Source: Pseudevernia furfuracea (lineage: Eukaryota; Ascomycota; Lecanoromycetes; Lecanorales; Parmeliaceae). From it: DNA of 64,000 nucleotides. The stretch is taken from NCBI GenBank assembly GCA_022315425.1, contig JAIUPT010000038.1:1971001-2035000 (forward strand). The letters are read 5' to 3'. The notes beneath the pieces were generated by a model. The model worked only from the letters and a program-made list of their open reading frames with translations, was not told the origin of the DNA and did not search any database. Below, piece after piece: positions 53,597 to 64,000 of the stretch (the stretch's first letter is position 1; each line of letters opens with the position of its first letter). A program made the translations under genes and the position numbers.

Positions 53597-55015
53597 ATGA
53601 ACAGAATAAGCTGGGCCTCGAAGCAGAAAGGTCAGATTCAATTAGGAGACGAAAAGCAGCCCGATGGTCCATCACGTATCATACCTGTCAAAAAGGAACA
53701 TCTTGAAGATGGCATACTCCAGCTGTTGGCTTCAGCCGCAGACATGCAGCAAAGGCGAGATCTAGATTCTGCCCTTCAACTCTATCAAGCTGCTATGGAA
53801 AAAGTCAAGTCACATGGGCTCAATCGCAAACGCCTTTTTACTGGAACAAACAAGAAGCCTCCACCCTTGAACAGCAGGACTCCGTTGGAATGGTCCCTGC
53901 ATGTGGGGGACATGCCGTCTGCCATCTGCCTGCTTGGAGGCCCCAGTATTGCCCTCGCAGAGTTGGGTACGTCTGGAAACCTTGATCAGATTTGCCAAAT
54001 CCTAGATGCTGGTGCAAGCATCGAGCAACGCATTGGAACATTCGGACGCACATTCATGCTGCAGGAAGCTGCCAAAGGAAAGCTCAACGGTATCAATCTA
54101 GCTCTCGAACGAGGGGCAAGTGTCCACTGTATGGATGACAATGGCGATACCCCACTAGGGTTAGCTCTGCGATGTCAACAACCCCAGGCCAACTTGGTCG
54201 TTGCAGCCCTCTTGGAAGCCGGTGCCGATGTTAATGCTGTTGACGGCAACGGCCAGCCTCTCTTCAAGGTGGTCGTTGCTCATGGCCAGCTCGAGAACGT
54301 AGCGCAAATCATGAGCGCGCTAAATCCTCTCACTGAGGAGCACGTTCAGATCATGCAAATTTGGGCCAGCAGTCTTTCAGTCCATGGCGATAATTGGAGT
54401 AATCGCGACTGCTCAGTGTTGCGCTTCTTGTTGGGCCATAGCCTCGATCCCAATTTGCGTCTTGGACCAAACAGGACATCCACAATACTCGACGTTGCTG
54501 TTCAACGACAGGCTGCTGGCAGCGAACCTCTAGTGGCTCAACTCCTGAAAGCTGGCGCAAAGCCAAATATAGAGGCAGCCTTGCATGGTAGCACCCCGAA
54601 GATGCTCGAGCTCATCCTCCAGAAAGTTGGCTCCCTAACAGAAACAAGCCAACAGCCGATCATCGCATGGATAACCAGATTACATGCCAACCCCCAGCTG
54701 TGGACTAAGCGTGATGGGGAAGTCATCAAATTGCTACTAGACTTCGGCTTAGACCCCAACATTCGTCGTCCTGCAGCTCCGCGTTCTCCACTTATCGTTT
54801 GCGCCGCTAGCTATGGCGACATTGGTCTTATACAAGGACTCATCAAAGGAGGTGCTGATCTCAGCGCCACTGATGACAATTCGGACACCGCAATTATCGT
54901 TGCAGCAAAACAGAAAAACAAGCAAATCTACGACGCCTTGAAAGCAGCTGGAGTCAGCGACAGATACTTCTTGTTTGGGCTTGGAAGTGTGTGGACGTAC
55001 TATGCTAGCTCTTAA
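53597..55015 (+). CDS. Ankyrin-repeat protein, 472 aa
   Basis: Single exon from ATG 53597 (MNRISWASKQ); the frame is open slightly further left but has no other ATG there. Residues ~45-85 (DMQQRRDLDSALQLYQAAM) resemble a TPR/MIT-like helical hairpin. From ~125 on there are degenerate ankyrin repeats: DNGDTPLGLALRCQQPQANL followed by LLEAGADVNAVDGNGQPL, then HSLDPNLRLGPNRTSTILDV, LLKAGAKPNIEAALHG, DFGLDPNIRRPAAPRSPLIV and IKGGADLSATDDNSDTAII. Ankyrin arrays bind other proteins. No catalytic domain is present, so a scaffold or regulatory role is inferred. The repeats are spaced irregularly, with two or more eroded beyond recognition. Confidence 0.78.
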   Translation: MNRISWASKQKGQIQLGDEKQPDGPSRIIPVKKEHLEDGILQLLASAADMQQRRDLDSALQLYQAAMEKVKSHGLNRKRLFTGTNKKPPPLNSRTPLEWSLHVGDMPSAICLLGGPSIALAELGTSGNLDQICQILDAGASIEQRIGTFGRTFMLQEAAKGKLNGINLALERGASVHCMDDNGDTPLGLALRCQQPQANLVVAALLEAGADVNAVDGNGQPLFKVVVAHGQLENVAQIMSALNPLTEEHVQIMQIWASSLSVHGDNWSNRDCSVLRFLLGHSLDPNLRLGPNRTSTILDVAVQRQAAGSEPLVAQLLKAGAKPNIEAALHGSTPKMLELILQKVGSLTETSQQPIIAWITRLHANPQLWTKRDGEVIKLLLDFGLDPNIRRPAAPRSPLIVCAASYGDIGLIQGLIKGGADLSATDDNSDTAIIVAAKQKNKQIYDALKAAGVSDRYFLFGLGSVWTYYASS

Positions 55016-56216
55016 GGCCAGACCCACAGCTCATTGGCAAGGTCTGGATAAATCACTTACACAGAGAAGAAGACATTTTCTCGATGGCTGAGAAACGCCT
55101 CGAAGACACCTATTCACCGTAAAGCTTACAGAAAAGCGACGAGCTACACAGCTTCCAACACCCGCCGAGGAAAACCTCGGAACAGGTCTTTATCTCATAC
55201 GATAATGCGAGCAACCATACTGTCCCAATGTACATAAAAAAGTACGTCGAGGTAAAGGTAGTTCTATACCTCCAAAATATCGTGCTGAAACCACCGTAAA
55301 CAGAACATGCCCACAACGTACTATGAAAAATAACAGAAGCGATAGCCAATGACGAGACCAAGTTGAAGGAATGCATTCAGGCGAAGGTCCGTGAATCCTG
55401 CTATGTATATGAAAATTAGCTCAAAGGGTCGATTCGTTATGGTACATCCGGCGCATGGACCTTGACCCCAGAGTACGTTTTAGTATCGGTTCTAGACAGA
55501 GAATGGGAGTACTATACACTTACCAATTCCAAGCCCGACCCCTACCCCCGAGTGGGGTTGTTTAAGCCGCCCGCTTGGACAAAGAGCTTCACCATGGTCA
55601 GGGCAAGAGATGAGCGTAATTCTGGCTCTGGGCTTTGCACGACACTAAACATGTCCCCACTGAAGGTATCTACGTAGCGCTGGTGCCGGCCGGGTTCGCG
55701 GTGGAGTTTTTGCACGTTGACCTCGAATGGTTTGGCCCAAGGGAAGCTTCGGCTCATGAAGGCGAGCCAATAGCTCGACCCAGCGAGGCCAACGAGCGTT
55801 CCGGAGAATCAGGCGAAGATACACCAAGGCAGCCCGGGGTCAGGGATCGAGGACTGGGGGGGAGATACGCCAAGGCAGCCCAAGGTTGTGGGTCAAGAAT
55901 CGGGGGAAGATACACCGAGCCAGCCCGGGTCAGTGGATCGAGAACCGGAGTCGGAGCACCTGATGGGGGAGAGCTACCCCTTTGTGCCCACTGATATAGA
56001 AAGTGACGATGGTGATGACGATGACATGGAATTATGAGGTGGTATATCAGCGCTGGCACATCAGCTGCCTTGACTAGGTTTTTCTTGCGATTTTCTTTAG
56101 CTACCACCGCAAACCCGGTCCCATCAGAAGTACATAGAGCTTTGATGTTTCACGAGCTGGTTTTGACAAGACTCCTTTTGCCTTTTTCTCTGGCTCATCA
56201 CGCTACCTTGGCTTTC
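55016..56216. other. Intergenic; possible small ORFs and a tandem repeat
   Basis: Includes the 55815-55948 tandem repeat. Around 55542-55757 (-) a 71-codon frame (FEVNVQKLHREPGRHQRYV) and on the plus strand an overlapping frame at 55635-55994 are both open. I cannot tell which, if either, is coding. Another plus-strand frame through the repeat ends ESDDGDDDDMEL at 56037 but is blocked upstream by a stop. Confidence 0.4.
55815..55948. repeat. 44-46 bp tandem repeat, three copies
   Basis: Units start GAAGATACACCAAGGCAGCC (55815), GGAGATACGCCAAGGCAGCC (55861) and GGAAGATACACCGAGCCAGC (55905), and each ends in a RATCGRGRACYGGGG-like stretch. The unit lengths are not all the same modulo 3. Confidence 0.8.
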
Positions 56217-56954
56217 TCAAACACCTTCACTTCCTTTCTTCCCTTCCCTCTTCCACCGCTCCATACTAACCTCATACGCCCCGCTTCCTTTCCACGCACT
56301 CAGGATCAACCCAACAATGTCCTTCACCCCCTTCCCATGCTTCACAACAGCAAAGATGGTCGGCCCCCCATCCCTCATCCTCCCAGCATCCCTCTCCATA
56401 ACCTTCATGTCCGCCCCCACCGCCTCCGCCAAATCAACCTTGTTCACAACCAACAAATCACTCCCCGTGATCCCCGGCCCGCCCTTCCTGGGCACTTTAT
56501 CCCCGCCCGCCACATCAATCACGTAGATGATGAAATCCGCCAGCTCCCGACTGTAATTCGCCGCCAGGTTATCCCCCCCGCTCTCAATCAGCAGCAGATC
56601 CGTCGCGAACCGGCCGTGCAGCGTCTGCAACGCGTGCAGGTTGGCGCTGATGTCCTCGCGCACGGCGGCGTGCGGGCAGCCGCCCGTTTCGATGGCGTGG
56701 ATGCGCGGGGCCGGGAGGGCGGCGTGCCGGGTGAGGAACTCGGCGTCCTCGCGCGTGAAGATGTCGTTGGTGACGGCGGCGACGCTGTACGCGTCGCGCA
56801 GGGCGAGGCAGAGGGCGAGCATCAGGGCGGTCTTGCCGGAGCCTACGGGCCTTGACGGGTTGTTTCAGCTTCCGTGTCTCAGCGCGATGATTTGGTTCTC
56901 TCTTCTCTCTTCCCCCCCCCCCCCCCCCCCTCCTCTCTCCCCTTTCAAGCTCGT

Positions 56955-56995
<41 letters not shown>

Positions 56996-57280
56996 ATGTG
57001 TGATGTGTGGTTGCTGCAGGGGAGAGAGCGGGGCGGAACGGCATGGTTTTGTTTCGTGGGAGGGGCGTGGCGTGAGAGCTTACCCGCCGATTCCCACCGT
57101 GAAGGCTCGCTCGCTCCAGTCCCGTCCGGTTATCAGTGGCATCTCTCGCTGGGTGTAGGAGCCGGGGCCGTCGAGTATCTCGTGTGAGTGGCCGTGTTCG
57201 GCGGCGTTGAATTCGTGGGAGTGGGAGTGAGAATGGGGAGGTAGGTCATCGTGGCTGTGGGGCACCTCTGCTGTAACCAT
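56217..57280 (-). CDS. ureG: Urease accessory GTPase UreG
   Basis: Exons 57280-57084 and 56850-56217; 276 aa. The N terminus is a His-rich metal-binding stretch (HSHDDLPPHSHSHSHEF, HGHSH). The P-loop GPVGSGKTAL is split by the intron after its first Gly. Then come TNDIFTREDAEFLTRH, the invariant IETGGCPHAAVREDISAN, LLLIESGGDNLAANYS, YVIDVAGGDKVPRKGGPGI and the guanine-specificity motif NKVDLA. UreG hydrolyses GTP to drive nickel insertion into urease, together with UreD and UreF. It acts in the cytosol. Splicing is GT-AG with phase kept. The 233-bp intron is odd: on the plus strand it contains 19 C in a row and a long CT tract. Family assignment is certain. Confidence 0.93.
56912..56992. repeat. 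C19 run and (CT)n microsatellite inside the ureG intron
   Basis: 19 consecutive C at 56912-56930 and about 19 CT dinucleotides at 56955-56992. The transcribed strand therefore carries poly-G and (GA)n in the intron. Confidence 0.9.
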
Positions 57281-57557
57281 CGTGTTTGTTTGATGGTCAG
57301 GTGCAATGGTGATGCTTGTCTTGATCAATAAAGGTGGGGGGTTGTTGAAGCGGGGGCATTTGGACAGAGGCCGGAGATAGGAGATAAAAGGACATGCATT
57401 TGGAAGGAGCAAAACGGCTTGTCTGGACGAGACACTGCATTGGTGAAGACGGAAGTCATGCCCATGGTATTAGGATTAAAATAGCCTCTCAAGATGACTT
57501 TCCAAGCTGCACTTTACCCAACATGCAACGAGGTCCAGTAGAAAAGGAGATATCTCC

Positions 57558-60520
57558 TCAAGCTGACCGCATACTACGCTTCTCTCCATGATCCCCTTGA
57601 TCCTCGCACATATTGTCCTTTTCTCCTCCCCATCCAGTCCACCCTGGACCTGACTCATAACATTCCTCATCTGGTATCATATCCGGGAAGCCATACCCAG
57701 CAGCCCTAAGACGCCAATTGTTCTGTGTCGGATGTTGCTGCCGCCATGCTCTCAATATCCAAAATCTCTCTTCATAGTCTTCAACAGTTGCTTCGAGGCA
57801 TCTCTGACGCCGGACTGGACCATGATCGTCTGCTACTGGGGCATATTCCCAGCAAGTTGACAAGTGGTCGTATTGAGGGAGCCTCTTGCCGGACCATTCA
57901 CACTGGCAAGGAGCATCCCCGTTGCGCCAATTTGTATTGACTTTGTAATTGCTGAACTCTTTTTCAAGTTGTAACTTCAGGGATCGCTCGGTGCTTTCGG
58001 ACCATTCGCCTCGAGATCGCAAAAGTTCACGCAACAGGCGGTAAAGATACCCCAACACGTAGTGGTTCCAGCCGTCGAGAAAGGCGACATTGAGTAGACG
58101 CTCAATGCGTCGGTCCATCTCTGGCCACTTTGGATCTTGCTTTGGCCAGCACAAGGTCACAGAGCCGCTGGAAGCTGAGTCGAAGAGTGTGTAATGACCA
58201 CAGGTAAGTGCGCAATAGAGCATTTGACGATGCAGAGCAGCGGTTCTAGATCCATGTCTCGATTTGATTGCTGGGCACATACGGGCGAACTTGCTCGGCG
58301 CGGTTGTATGATCGATCACGAAATTTGGGATTACCTTCCAAGTGCCACACTCTTTCCAATGTCCTCTGATGTCTTCTAATTGATGCTGTAAGGAACAATA
58401 GCGGACAAAGCTCTTGGGCCCGCAGCGCAAGCAGACGATAGCGGAATGGTGATAATCAGAGACTGTGGCATCGCAGTCAGGCTTGCGACATTCTAGTAAG
58501 TCTCTGTCGTGGCGCCAGACCTGGTAGCCAGCTGCTTCACAGGCCTGGTACTCGGCCAATTTCCACGGGATAAGAAAATCGGGGTGGAATTCGTTGGATC
58601 GGACATCCTCCCAGTACTGCTCGTGAGGCACCACATGGATAGCATTTCCATCAAACTCGATAATCGGCTCATCATTCCCCGTTCTCGCGTGGGAGATGAC
58701 GACTGGAGCTAGGACTGAATGACCAAACTTCTCTGTTCGCAACAGAGGTTGAGCACGGAAATATGTCTTTGGCTTTCTCCAAAGCCATATTCCTGCTTCA
58801 CCCGATGTTTCATCAATCTTTGAATTGATCGCGTAAGCCCACAACAAGCCTTGGGCACCGCTCCCATAATTTTGTATCGGCTTTGTTGGTGGAGGAAAGA
58901 CTATCGGCGTGTCTGCGGTAGTGAGCAGATCTTCATCACTGTCAACATCGCTTGGTCGATATCCGAGGTCAGCCGCAATCCATTCTGGATCAAGGACTTC
59001 TTCTGCTGGTTGGACTTTAGAATCCTCGTGTTCCTCCGAAGTGGATTCTGGAGAAGCATGTGACGAGTCCTCGCGAATCAACCATTGCTCCGGTGTGTTT
59101 TCCTCGTGATCCGACCTCGCGGGCGGTCGAGTCACTGACACTTGTTGTATGTCACACTCTTCAGGTACAAGCCTTCCCCCCCTTGGAGACTGTCTAGTAG
59201 TGATTCGTTTCCTCGCGGGATTCTTGCGAGGAGGTCGCTGCGTTGGATAGGCGCTTACAGTGGGAGTGGCTGCATTTGTGATTCGCTCATTCAGAATTTG
59301 CTTCCCGCTTCGATTGTTCTTCTTGGACGCTTTCACTCCCTTGGAGGGCCTTATCGCGGCAGAAAGCTGTTCAGGCAGAGTTACGCCCCCGGCCGACGTG
59401 TCTTCTAGTGCGCTGTTCTCTTCAAGAAGAGGTTCTTCGGTGACTATCACAGCATCAACATCATTTTCCGGATTGGGTGCTAACCGCCTGTGCTTCAATA
59501 CTGGTCCAAGACCTTGGAGTTCATTTACAGATAATAGTGGCTTTCGCCGCTTCGAAGCAGCCGAAAAAAGGATTTTCGTGTGCTGAGATCCCTTGGCTTC
59601 TGTCGTCGGAGGCTCTGTTGACATAGTATCGTTCTGAATGCGCGGCTTAGGTGACGTCAAGTAGACCAAAAGGCCGGAAAAGATCTTGCCGGCGTTGACC
59701 ATTCTAGCCGTAGCTTCCGCAGTGTTGATGTCGATCTCAGTCAGGCTTTTATATTGATTTGTGATGAGACGGGCATGCTGTATCGTCTCGGTTATTCGTT
59801 TGTCTTTATCGTTACGGTTTGACTGATTGTCGCTCGGTATCTGAGGCCTTGCGAAGGGCAAGTGAGGTAGGTGGCTTCCCTAACACGTTGTAAGGATGAT
59901 GTCCAAGCTAGCAATCAAACAGGTTTTAAAATTGTAGACTTACAGGTGGCTTGCTCAAAAACGCTTTTGCAAGTGGGATAAGATTCTTCGCATACTGGTC
60001 CTAATTCTCTTAGACTAGTTGAACGAGCGTAGAGTCGCGTACTGACCGGATCTTTTGCTTGGATATTCCTAACAGATGCTAGGTGTTGACAATTTTTGAT
60101 TGACGCGGATATCTCAAACTCAATGTGAAATGGAATCGCGCTTGGCTTCCAGTGTACAACACAATCTACATCTTCGTAAAGTCCTGCCTTGTTTGCCTGG
60201 CGTTGTAAAGCTTTAGCCACAGCATGCTTTACGAAAGCTGGATTTTTGTGCGCTACTTCGTTGCGCGCTGGGACGTTCAGTGGTTGAATAACACCCCTGT
60301 CTCCATGGAGAAGATATATGGGTAATGCAACTAGCGGGTTGCCTTCGCTTTCACTCTGGCTAGCTCCTGGAGTTTGTTGTTCGCTATCAGTGATAGTACG
60401 TGTTGTTGGTCCTATCACATAATTAGGTCAGATGCTGGGAATCTTTGCTGGGAAGTTCACCGGGTGAGACTTACCGCTGTGGTTCTCTGCCCCCTCCTCA
60501 GCACCCATAACGTTGCCCAT
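57558..60520 (-). CDS. Large protein with MYND-like zinc-binding motif, 929 aa
   Basis: Exons 60520-60475, 60411-60047, 60000-59944 and 59879-57558; introns of 63, 46 and 64 bp, all in phase. The short third exon encodes DQYAKNLIPLAKAFLSKPP, which makes sense only in this splice form. The N terminus MGNVMGAEEGAE has a Gly at position 2 and could be myristoylated. Residues ~30-160 form a compact conserved-looking region (LPIYLLHGDRGVIQPLNVP, VHWKPSAIPFHIEFEIS). A disordered basic/acidic stretch follows. Around 618-665, CRKPDCDATVSDYHHSAIVC, CLRCGPKSFVRYCS and HQLEDIRGHWKECG form a MYND-like Cys/His array. The helical C terminus includes LYRLLRELLRSRGEW. Function unknown. MYND motifs bind proline-rich partners, which is only a hint. 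Confidence 0.7.
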
Positions 60521-61851
60521 TCCGCGCTAGATCATCCATCTGTAGAGGCAAGCAAACGATGTAGACTGAGAGTGTAGGTGTGATGAGATCAAAGGCGTTG
60601 ATCATTTGTCGCTAGAAGGCATGCGTTAACTAGCGCCGATCTTGTTTACATTTCCCTTGTTGATACCTACCTATCGCTTCAGCCGATGCCATGGCATGGA
60701 AGTCTCATGGATTCCAGGGCTTCCATTTCCCAGGGTAAGTCCGGTGCTGCAGGGACCCTGCGAAACAATTAGTCACATAGCGGAAGGCTTTCACCTTCTC
60801 AACCTCACATGATATATCACTGTATCTCTGAATCAGTGTTTCTTCTCTTAAGCAGCTTCTTTACCGTTGAGTCTCACCCATCTTTGCTTTCAACGCGTTC
60901 CAAGGGCAATCGTTGAGAGCGTGTCTAGCGATGTACGCTAACTACTGAGGCATGCGCAAAGATGGGTAATGCTTGCTATGTCAGATTTCCATTTACCCAC
61001 GGCCCCACATAGAGTAGAATAGCATGCAATAAGTGAGGGGCTTCGTTCTGTTCAGCGGCCAATAGCCAGTTGCCTCAATGCAGCAATGCTAGGCGGCTAT
61101 CTTACGGTGTGAGTTTAAGTATGCACCTCGGATTTACGGCATATGTTAGCTCAATACATTGCATAAGGTAGGTCATCGAGGGGTTCTCTCGGATCCCATT
61201 GGTTCTTGGGTATCAGAAATCCTACTGAAATGACGACTGAGGTTCCGAGACTGCAAATGAAAGCCAGGAACGTGTGAAGTGCAAGAGCAGTGTAGACCAC
61301 GATGCTGGGAGCAGGGTCAATAATGAGGTTCAGCGCCCTGAATTAATCTATAAGCTGTTTACTTTGTCAATCCGAACGGTCGAGTTGATTTAATGCATAC
61401 AGAGATCTGGGTTGGAAAGGAGATAGGAAGTTCAAGGCGTTCAGAATTATAGAGTGTGTTGAAAATGTCGATCCTTAAGGTACTTACAACCGTACAAGTA
61501 AAGTACCTAAAGTACCTAAAGTACTTTTTACTTTATTAATGCACCTCACCGCGGCAGGCGCGTTCCGAGCCCCGCGTGATGTCTTGGCACTTTTTTGCGG
61601 CTGGCGATTTTTGTTGTCGTCCAATTGTCAGGTTGTCGGTTCAGATTTCAGAAGCATCTTCTACACGAAACTTTGTGAGGTCGACAGAAATCTGAGATTC
61701 TTACTCTAATATTCTATCATACTCCCTTCATCTTGCCCCATACAGGTACTCAATTCTTCTGCAATGAAGCCTTGCAATCTGCACAGGTGATCGGATCTGT
61801 TTCGATATTCTCATTTCCACACAGCGTTCAGCCTCCGACTCATTCATAACT
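60521..61851. other. Intergenic; TACCTAAAG repeat
   Basis: 1.3 kb of divergent promoter with no gene. 61497-61526 holds three copies of AAGTACCTA. An AT-rich stretch lies near 61520-61540. Confidence 0.5.
61497..61526. repeat. AAGTACCTA tandem repeat
   Basis: AAGTACCTAAAGTACCTAAA continues into AGTACTTTTT, so the 9-bp unit occurs about three times. Confidence 0.85.
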
Positions 61852-63854
61852 ATGTCGGAAAAGCCAAACATATCACAAATCCTGGCGGCCTTAGGTGAGC
61901 CTTCTGGGCCCCTTGACGAGCTACTAGCCTTTGAGTCTGACAAGAAATTTAACAGCAGCACAACGCCCTGGAGGAACTCCGACCCAATCGCAGCCTCCGC
62001 CGCAGCAACCTCCCCCTCATCGAGGTCCTCCGCAACAGCCCATCCCCCAAGCTTACCCTCCGCCGTACCCTCCAGCAGGCGCTCCAGCAGGGGCAACCCC
62101 ATATGCTCTTCCGAAACCAAGCAATTCAGGCAGCATCGATCTAAGTAATGTCAAACCTGTCCATTCAGGCTCGGTTAGCCTAGCAGATGCTGTCACTAGA
62201 GCGCGTAGTATCGCTGCAGAAAAGGGGGTTTCCCAAAGTGGTATGCGAGGTGGTGGTAGTGAGTTTACAATCTTTTCTCCTTTAAGTGGTATGATCTGGC
62301 ATGCCCAAGACGCTAACAAAAGCTTTTATCTCTCAGCACCGAACCGTGACAGCGATCCTCGATTAGCCGGACGCTACTACAGACCCTCGCGATCCCGCTC
62401 AAGATCTCCAGGCCGTATGCCACGAGACGGCTTTCGAGACGGCCATAACCCGTACCGTGATGAGCGTCGCGATGAACCACGACGACAGATAGCCCTGCAA
62501 TACGGACGTGAGAGGTCGTTCTCTCCTGGCTTCGGTGGCCCAACTCCTGGCTCTCGATTTACTCCACCCCCAGGACGAGGCTTCGGTGGGCCTGGCCGCG
62601 CAGGTGATGAAGGCATGGAAACAATTCCTATCGAATCGAATCTAGTCGGTCTTATCATTGGCCGTCAGGGGGAGAACTTGAGACGTGTGGAGGCAGATAC
62701 TTCGACCAGAGTACAATTCGTCACTGGCCCCGAGGAAAGCGGGCCAATGCGCCAGTGCAAGATTACTGGGAGTCGTGCGGCGCGAGAAAATGCAAAGGTA
62801 GAAATATTCCGTATCATCGAAGAAAATGGCAACGGTCCATCAGCAAGTGGCAGAGCACCTCCGCCGCCGGATCGCAATATGAATGTGGGAGGAGGTATGT
62901 CCAAGGTCGCCGGAGCGCAGCAGCCAGCTCTCCGGCCTGGAGAAGATACCTCGCAGATCATGGTACCCAATCGGACTGTCGGTCTAATCATAGGAAGAGG
63001 AGGAGAGACAATTCGCGATCTGCAAGAGCGAAGCACATGTCATGTCAATATCGTGGGAGAGGAAAAGAGCGTAAACGGTCTGCGCCCAGTGAATCTCATT
63101 GGTACGCCACAAGCAGCAGCTATGGCGAAGGAGCTTATAATGGAGATTGTGGAGAGTGATACAAAGAGTATGGCTGCAAAAGGCGGGGATTCTCGTGACC
63201 GGAACGGACCTCCTGCATTTGGTGGAGGAGATGGTGAGAGGATCAACGATAGAATCTCTGTGCCATCGGAGGCGGTTGGCATGATTATTGGTAAAGGTGC
63301 GTGTCGAATTCTATGTAGGATATATGCGGCTACTGACTGGTTGTTCTAGGGGGCGAAACGATCAAGGATATGCAGGCTACTACGGGCTGCAAGATCAACG
63401 TCTCCCCAGCCGCTGGACAGGACTTCGAGCGCGAGATCGGGCTAGTGGGATCGCGCGACTCCATCGAGCGCGCGAAGAACGCTATCATGGAGAAAGTCCA
63501 CGCAGTGGTAAGTCTTCTCATCCTCCTCACCTCTCAAACCCCAATCATGACTCTTGCCCACAGCAAGAGAAGAATAGCGGACGCGGCCGACCTTCAGATC
63601 ACCAAAACCAATACAACAACGACCCACACTTCTCCCAACCCCAGCAACAGTATCAGCAGCCGTATAGTAACCCCCAGAACCCCCAGAACCCCCAGAACCC
63701 CCAGCAGCAACAGCCCGGCGGCCCTGGTGGAGGAGCGGATCCCTATGCAGCGTATGGCGGCTATGAGAACTATGTCGCTCTGTGGTATTCTAGCTATCAA
63801 GCCCAGAATCAAGGCCAGCAAAATCCCCAAGCTCAAGGTCCCCCAGGTTCGTGA
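61852..63854 (+). CDS. Three-KH-domain RNA-binding protein (FUBP/PCBP-like), 584 aa
   Basis: Exons 61852-61894, 61956-62258, 62337-63296, 63350-63507 and 63564-63854; phases agree. It begins MSEKPNISQILAALAAQRP, a start I associate with ascomycete KH proteins, followed by a Pro/Gln-rich stretch and an Arg/Ser-rich region (RYYRPSRSRSRSPGRMPRD). Three KH domains follow with intact GxxG loops: GLIIGRQGENLRR (~209-280), GLIIGRGGETIRD (~323-393) and GMIIGKGGETIKD (~416-487). The last loop is split by an intron after GKG. The C terminus is Gln/Asn/Gly-rich with NPQ repeats and AAYGGYENYVALWYSSY, like the tyrosine motifs of FUBP/KSRP proteins. KH domains bind single-stranded RNA or DNA; a role in mRNA processing or stability is inferred. 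Confidence 0.9.
63669..63704. repeat. (AACCCCCAG)4 coding repeat
   Basis: Four 9-bp units encode NPQ repeats in the low-complexity C terminus of the KH protein. Confidence 0.9.
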
Positions 63855-64000
63855 CGTGATTCGTGATATCGACATGCGTGACACGTACGAGATGCGAAAA
63901 ATGCGTGAACGATGAATGCTTGATGAACATGCCGATGACCATGACGAGATGTGATACACCACCCAGCGGCATACGCTACATACATTTTCCATGACGTGAG

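Overview
This window is nuclear DNA of a filamentous ascomycete (Pezizomycotina). Evidence: short GT-AG introns of about 45-70 bp with CTAAC/CTGAC-like branch sites, genes on both strands about 2-3 kb apart, and a typical fungal gene set: Prm1, Stc1, an Ime2-type kinase, a siderophore N-acyltransferase, UreG, and a DUF7514 protein. Class or genus cannot be fixed from the sequence alone. Nothing bacterial, plasmid-like or CRISPR-like is present, and I found no rRNA or convincing tRNA gene.

Layout. 1-16.6 kb is the gene-poor, accessory-looking part. It holds a secreted double-psi-barrel (expansin-like) protein with a Ser-rich minisatellite tail, an orphan 161-aa gene, a GPI-type surface protein, several small or degenerate genes, a broken paralogue of the orphan gene, and a 447-bp hAT-type MITE with a perfect 8-bp target duplication. 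16.7-29 kb holds a patatin-like phospholipase with a C2H2-like finger at its C terminus, a TA-flanked inverted-repeat element, a siderophore (hydroxyornithine) acyltransferase, a DUF7514 protein and an Stc1-domain protein. About 29-31.8 kb is empty of recognisable genes and lies upstream of an Ime2-like kinase.

35-64 kb is denser and mostly housekeeping. In order: exosome subunit Rrp42, a small secreted protein, a probable mitochondrial membrane protein, an 8-exon short-chain dehydrogenase, cytochrome c, a coiled-coil membrane protein, an MFS transporter with a long acidic tail, a type II membrane protein, the fusion protein Prm1, an ankyrin protein, urease accessory GTPase UreG, a large MYND-like protein and a three-KH-domain RNA-binding protein.

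The genes are independent eukaryotic units and do not form an operon or a clear biosynthetic cluster. The siderophore acyltransferase stands alone, without a hydroxylase or NRPS beside it. The most unusual content is in the first 21 kb: the orphan paralogue pair (one intact, one with an in-frame stop and a frameshift, with a MITE just upstream), two non-autonomous transposon-like elements, and several uncharacterised secreted or decayed genes. All exon coordinates below were derived by hand from splice signals and reading-frame phase. They are predictions without transcript support.
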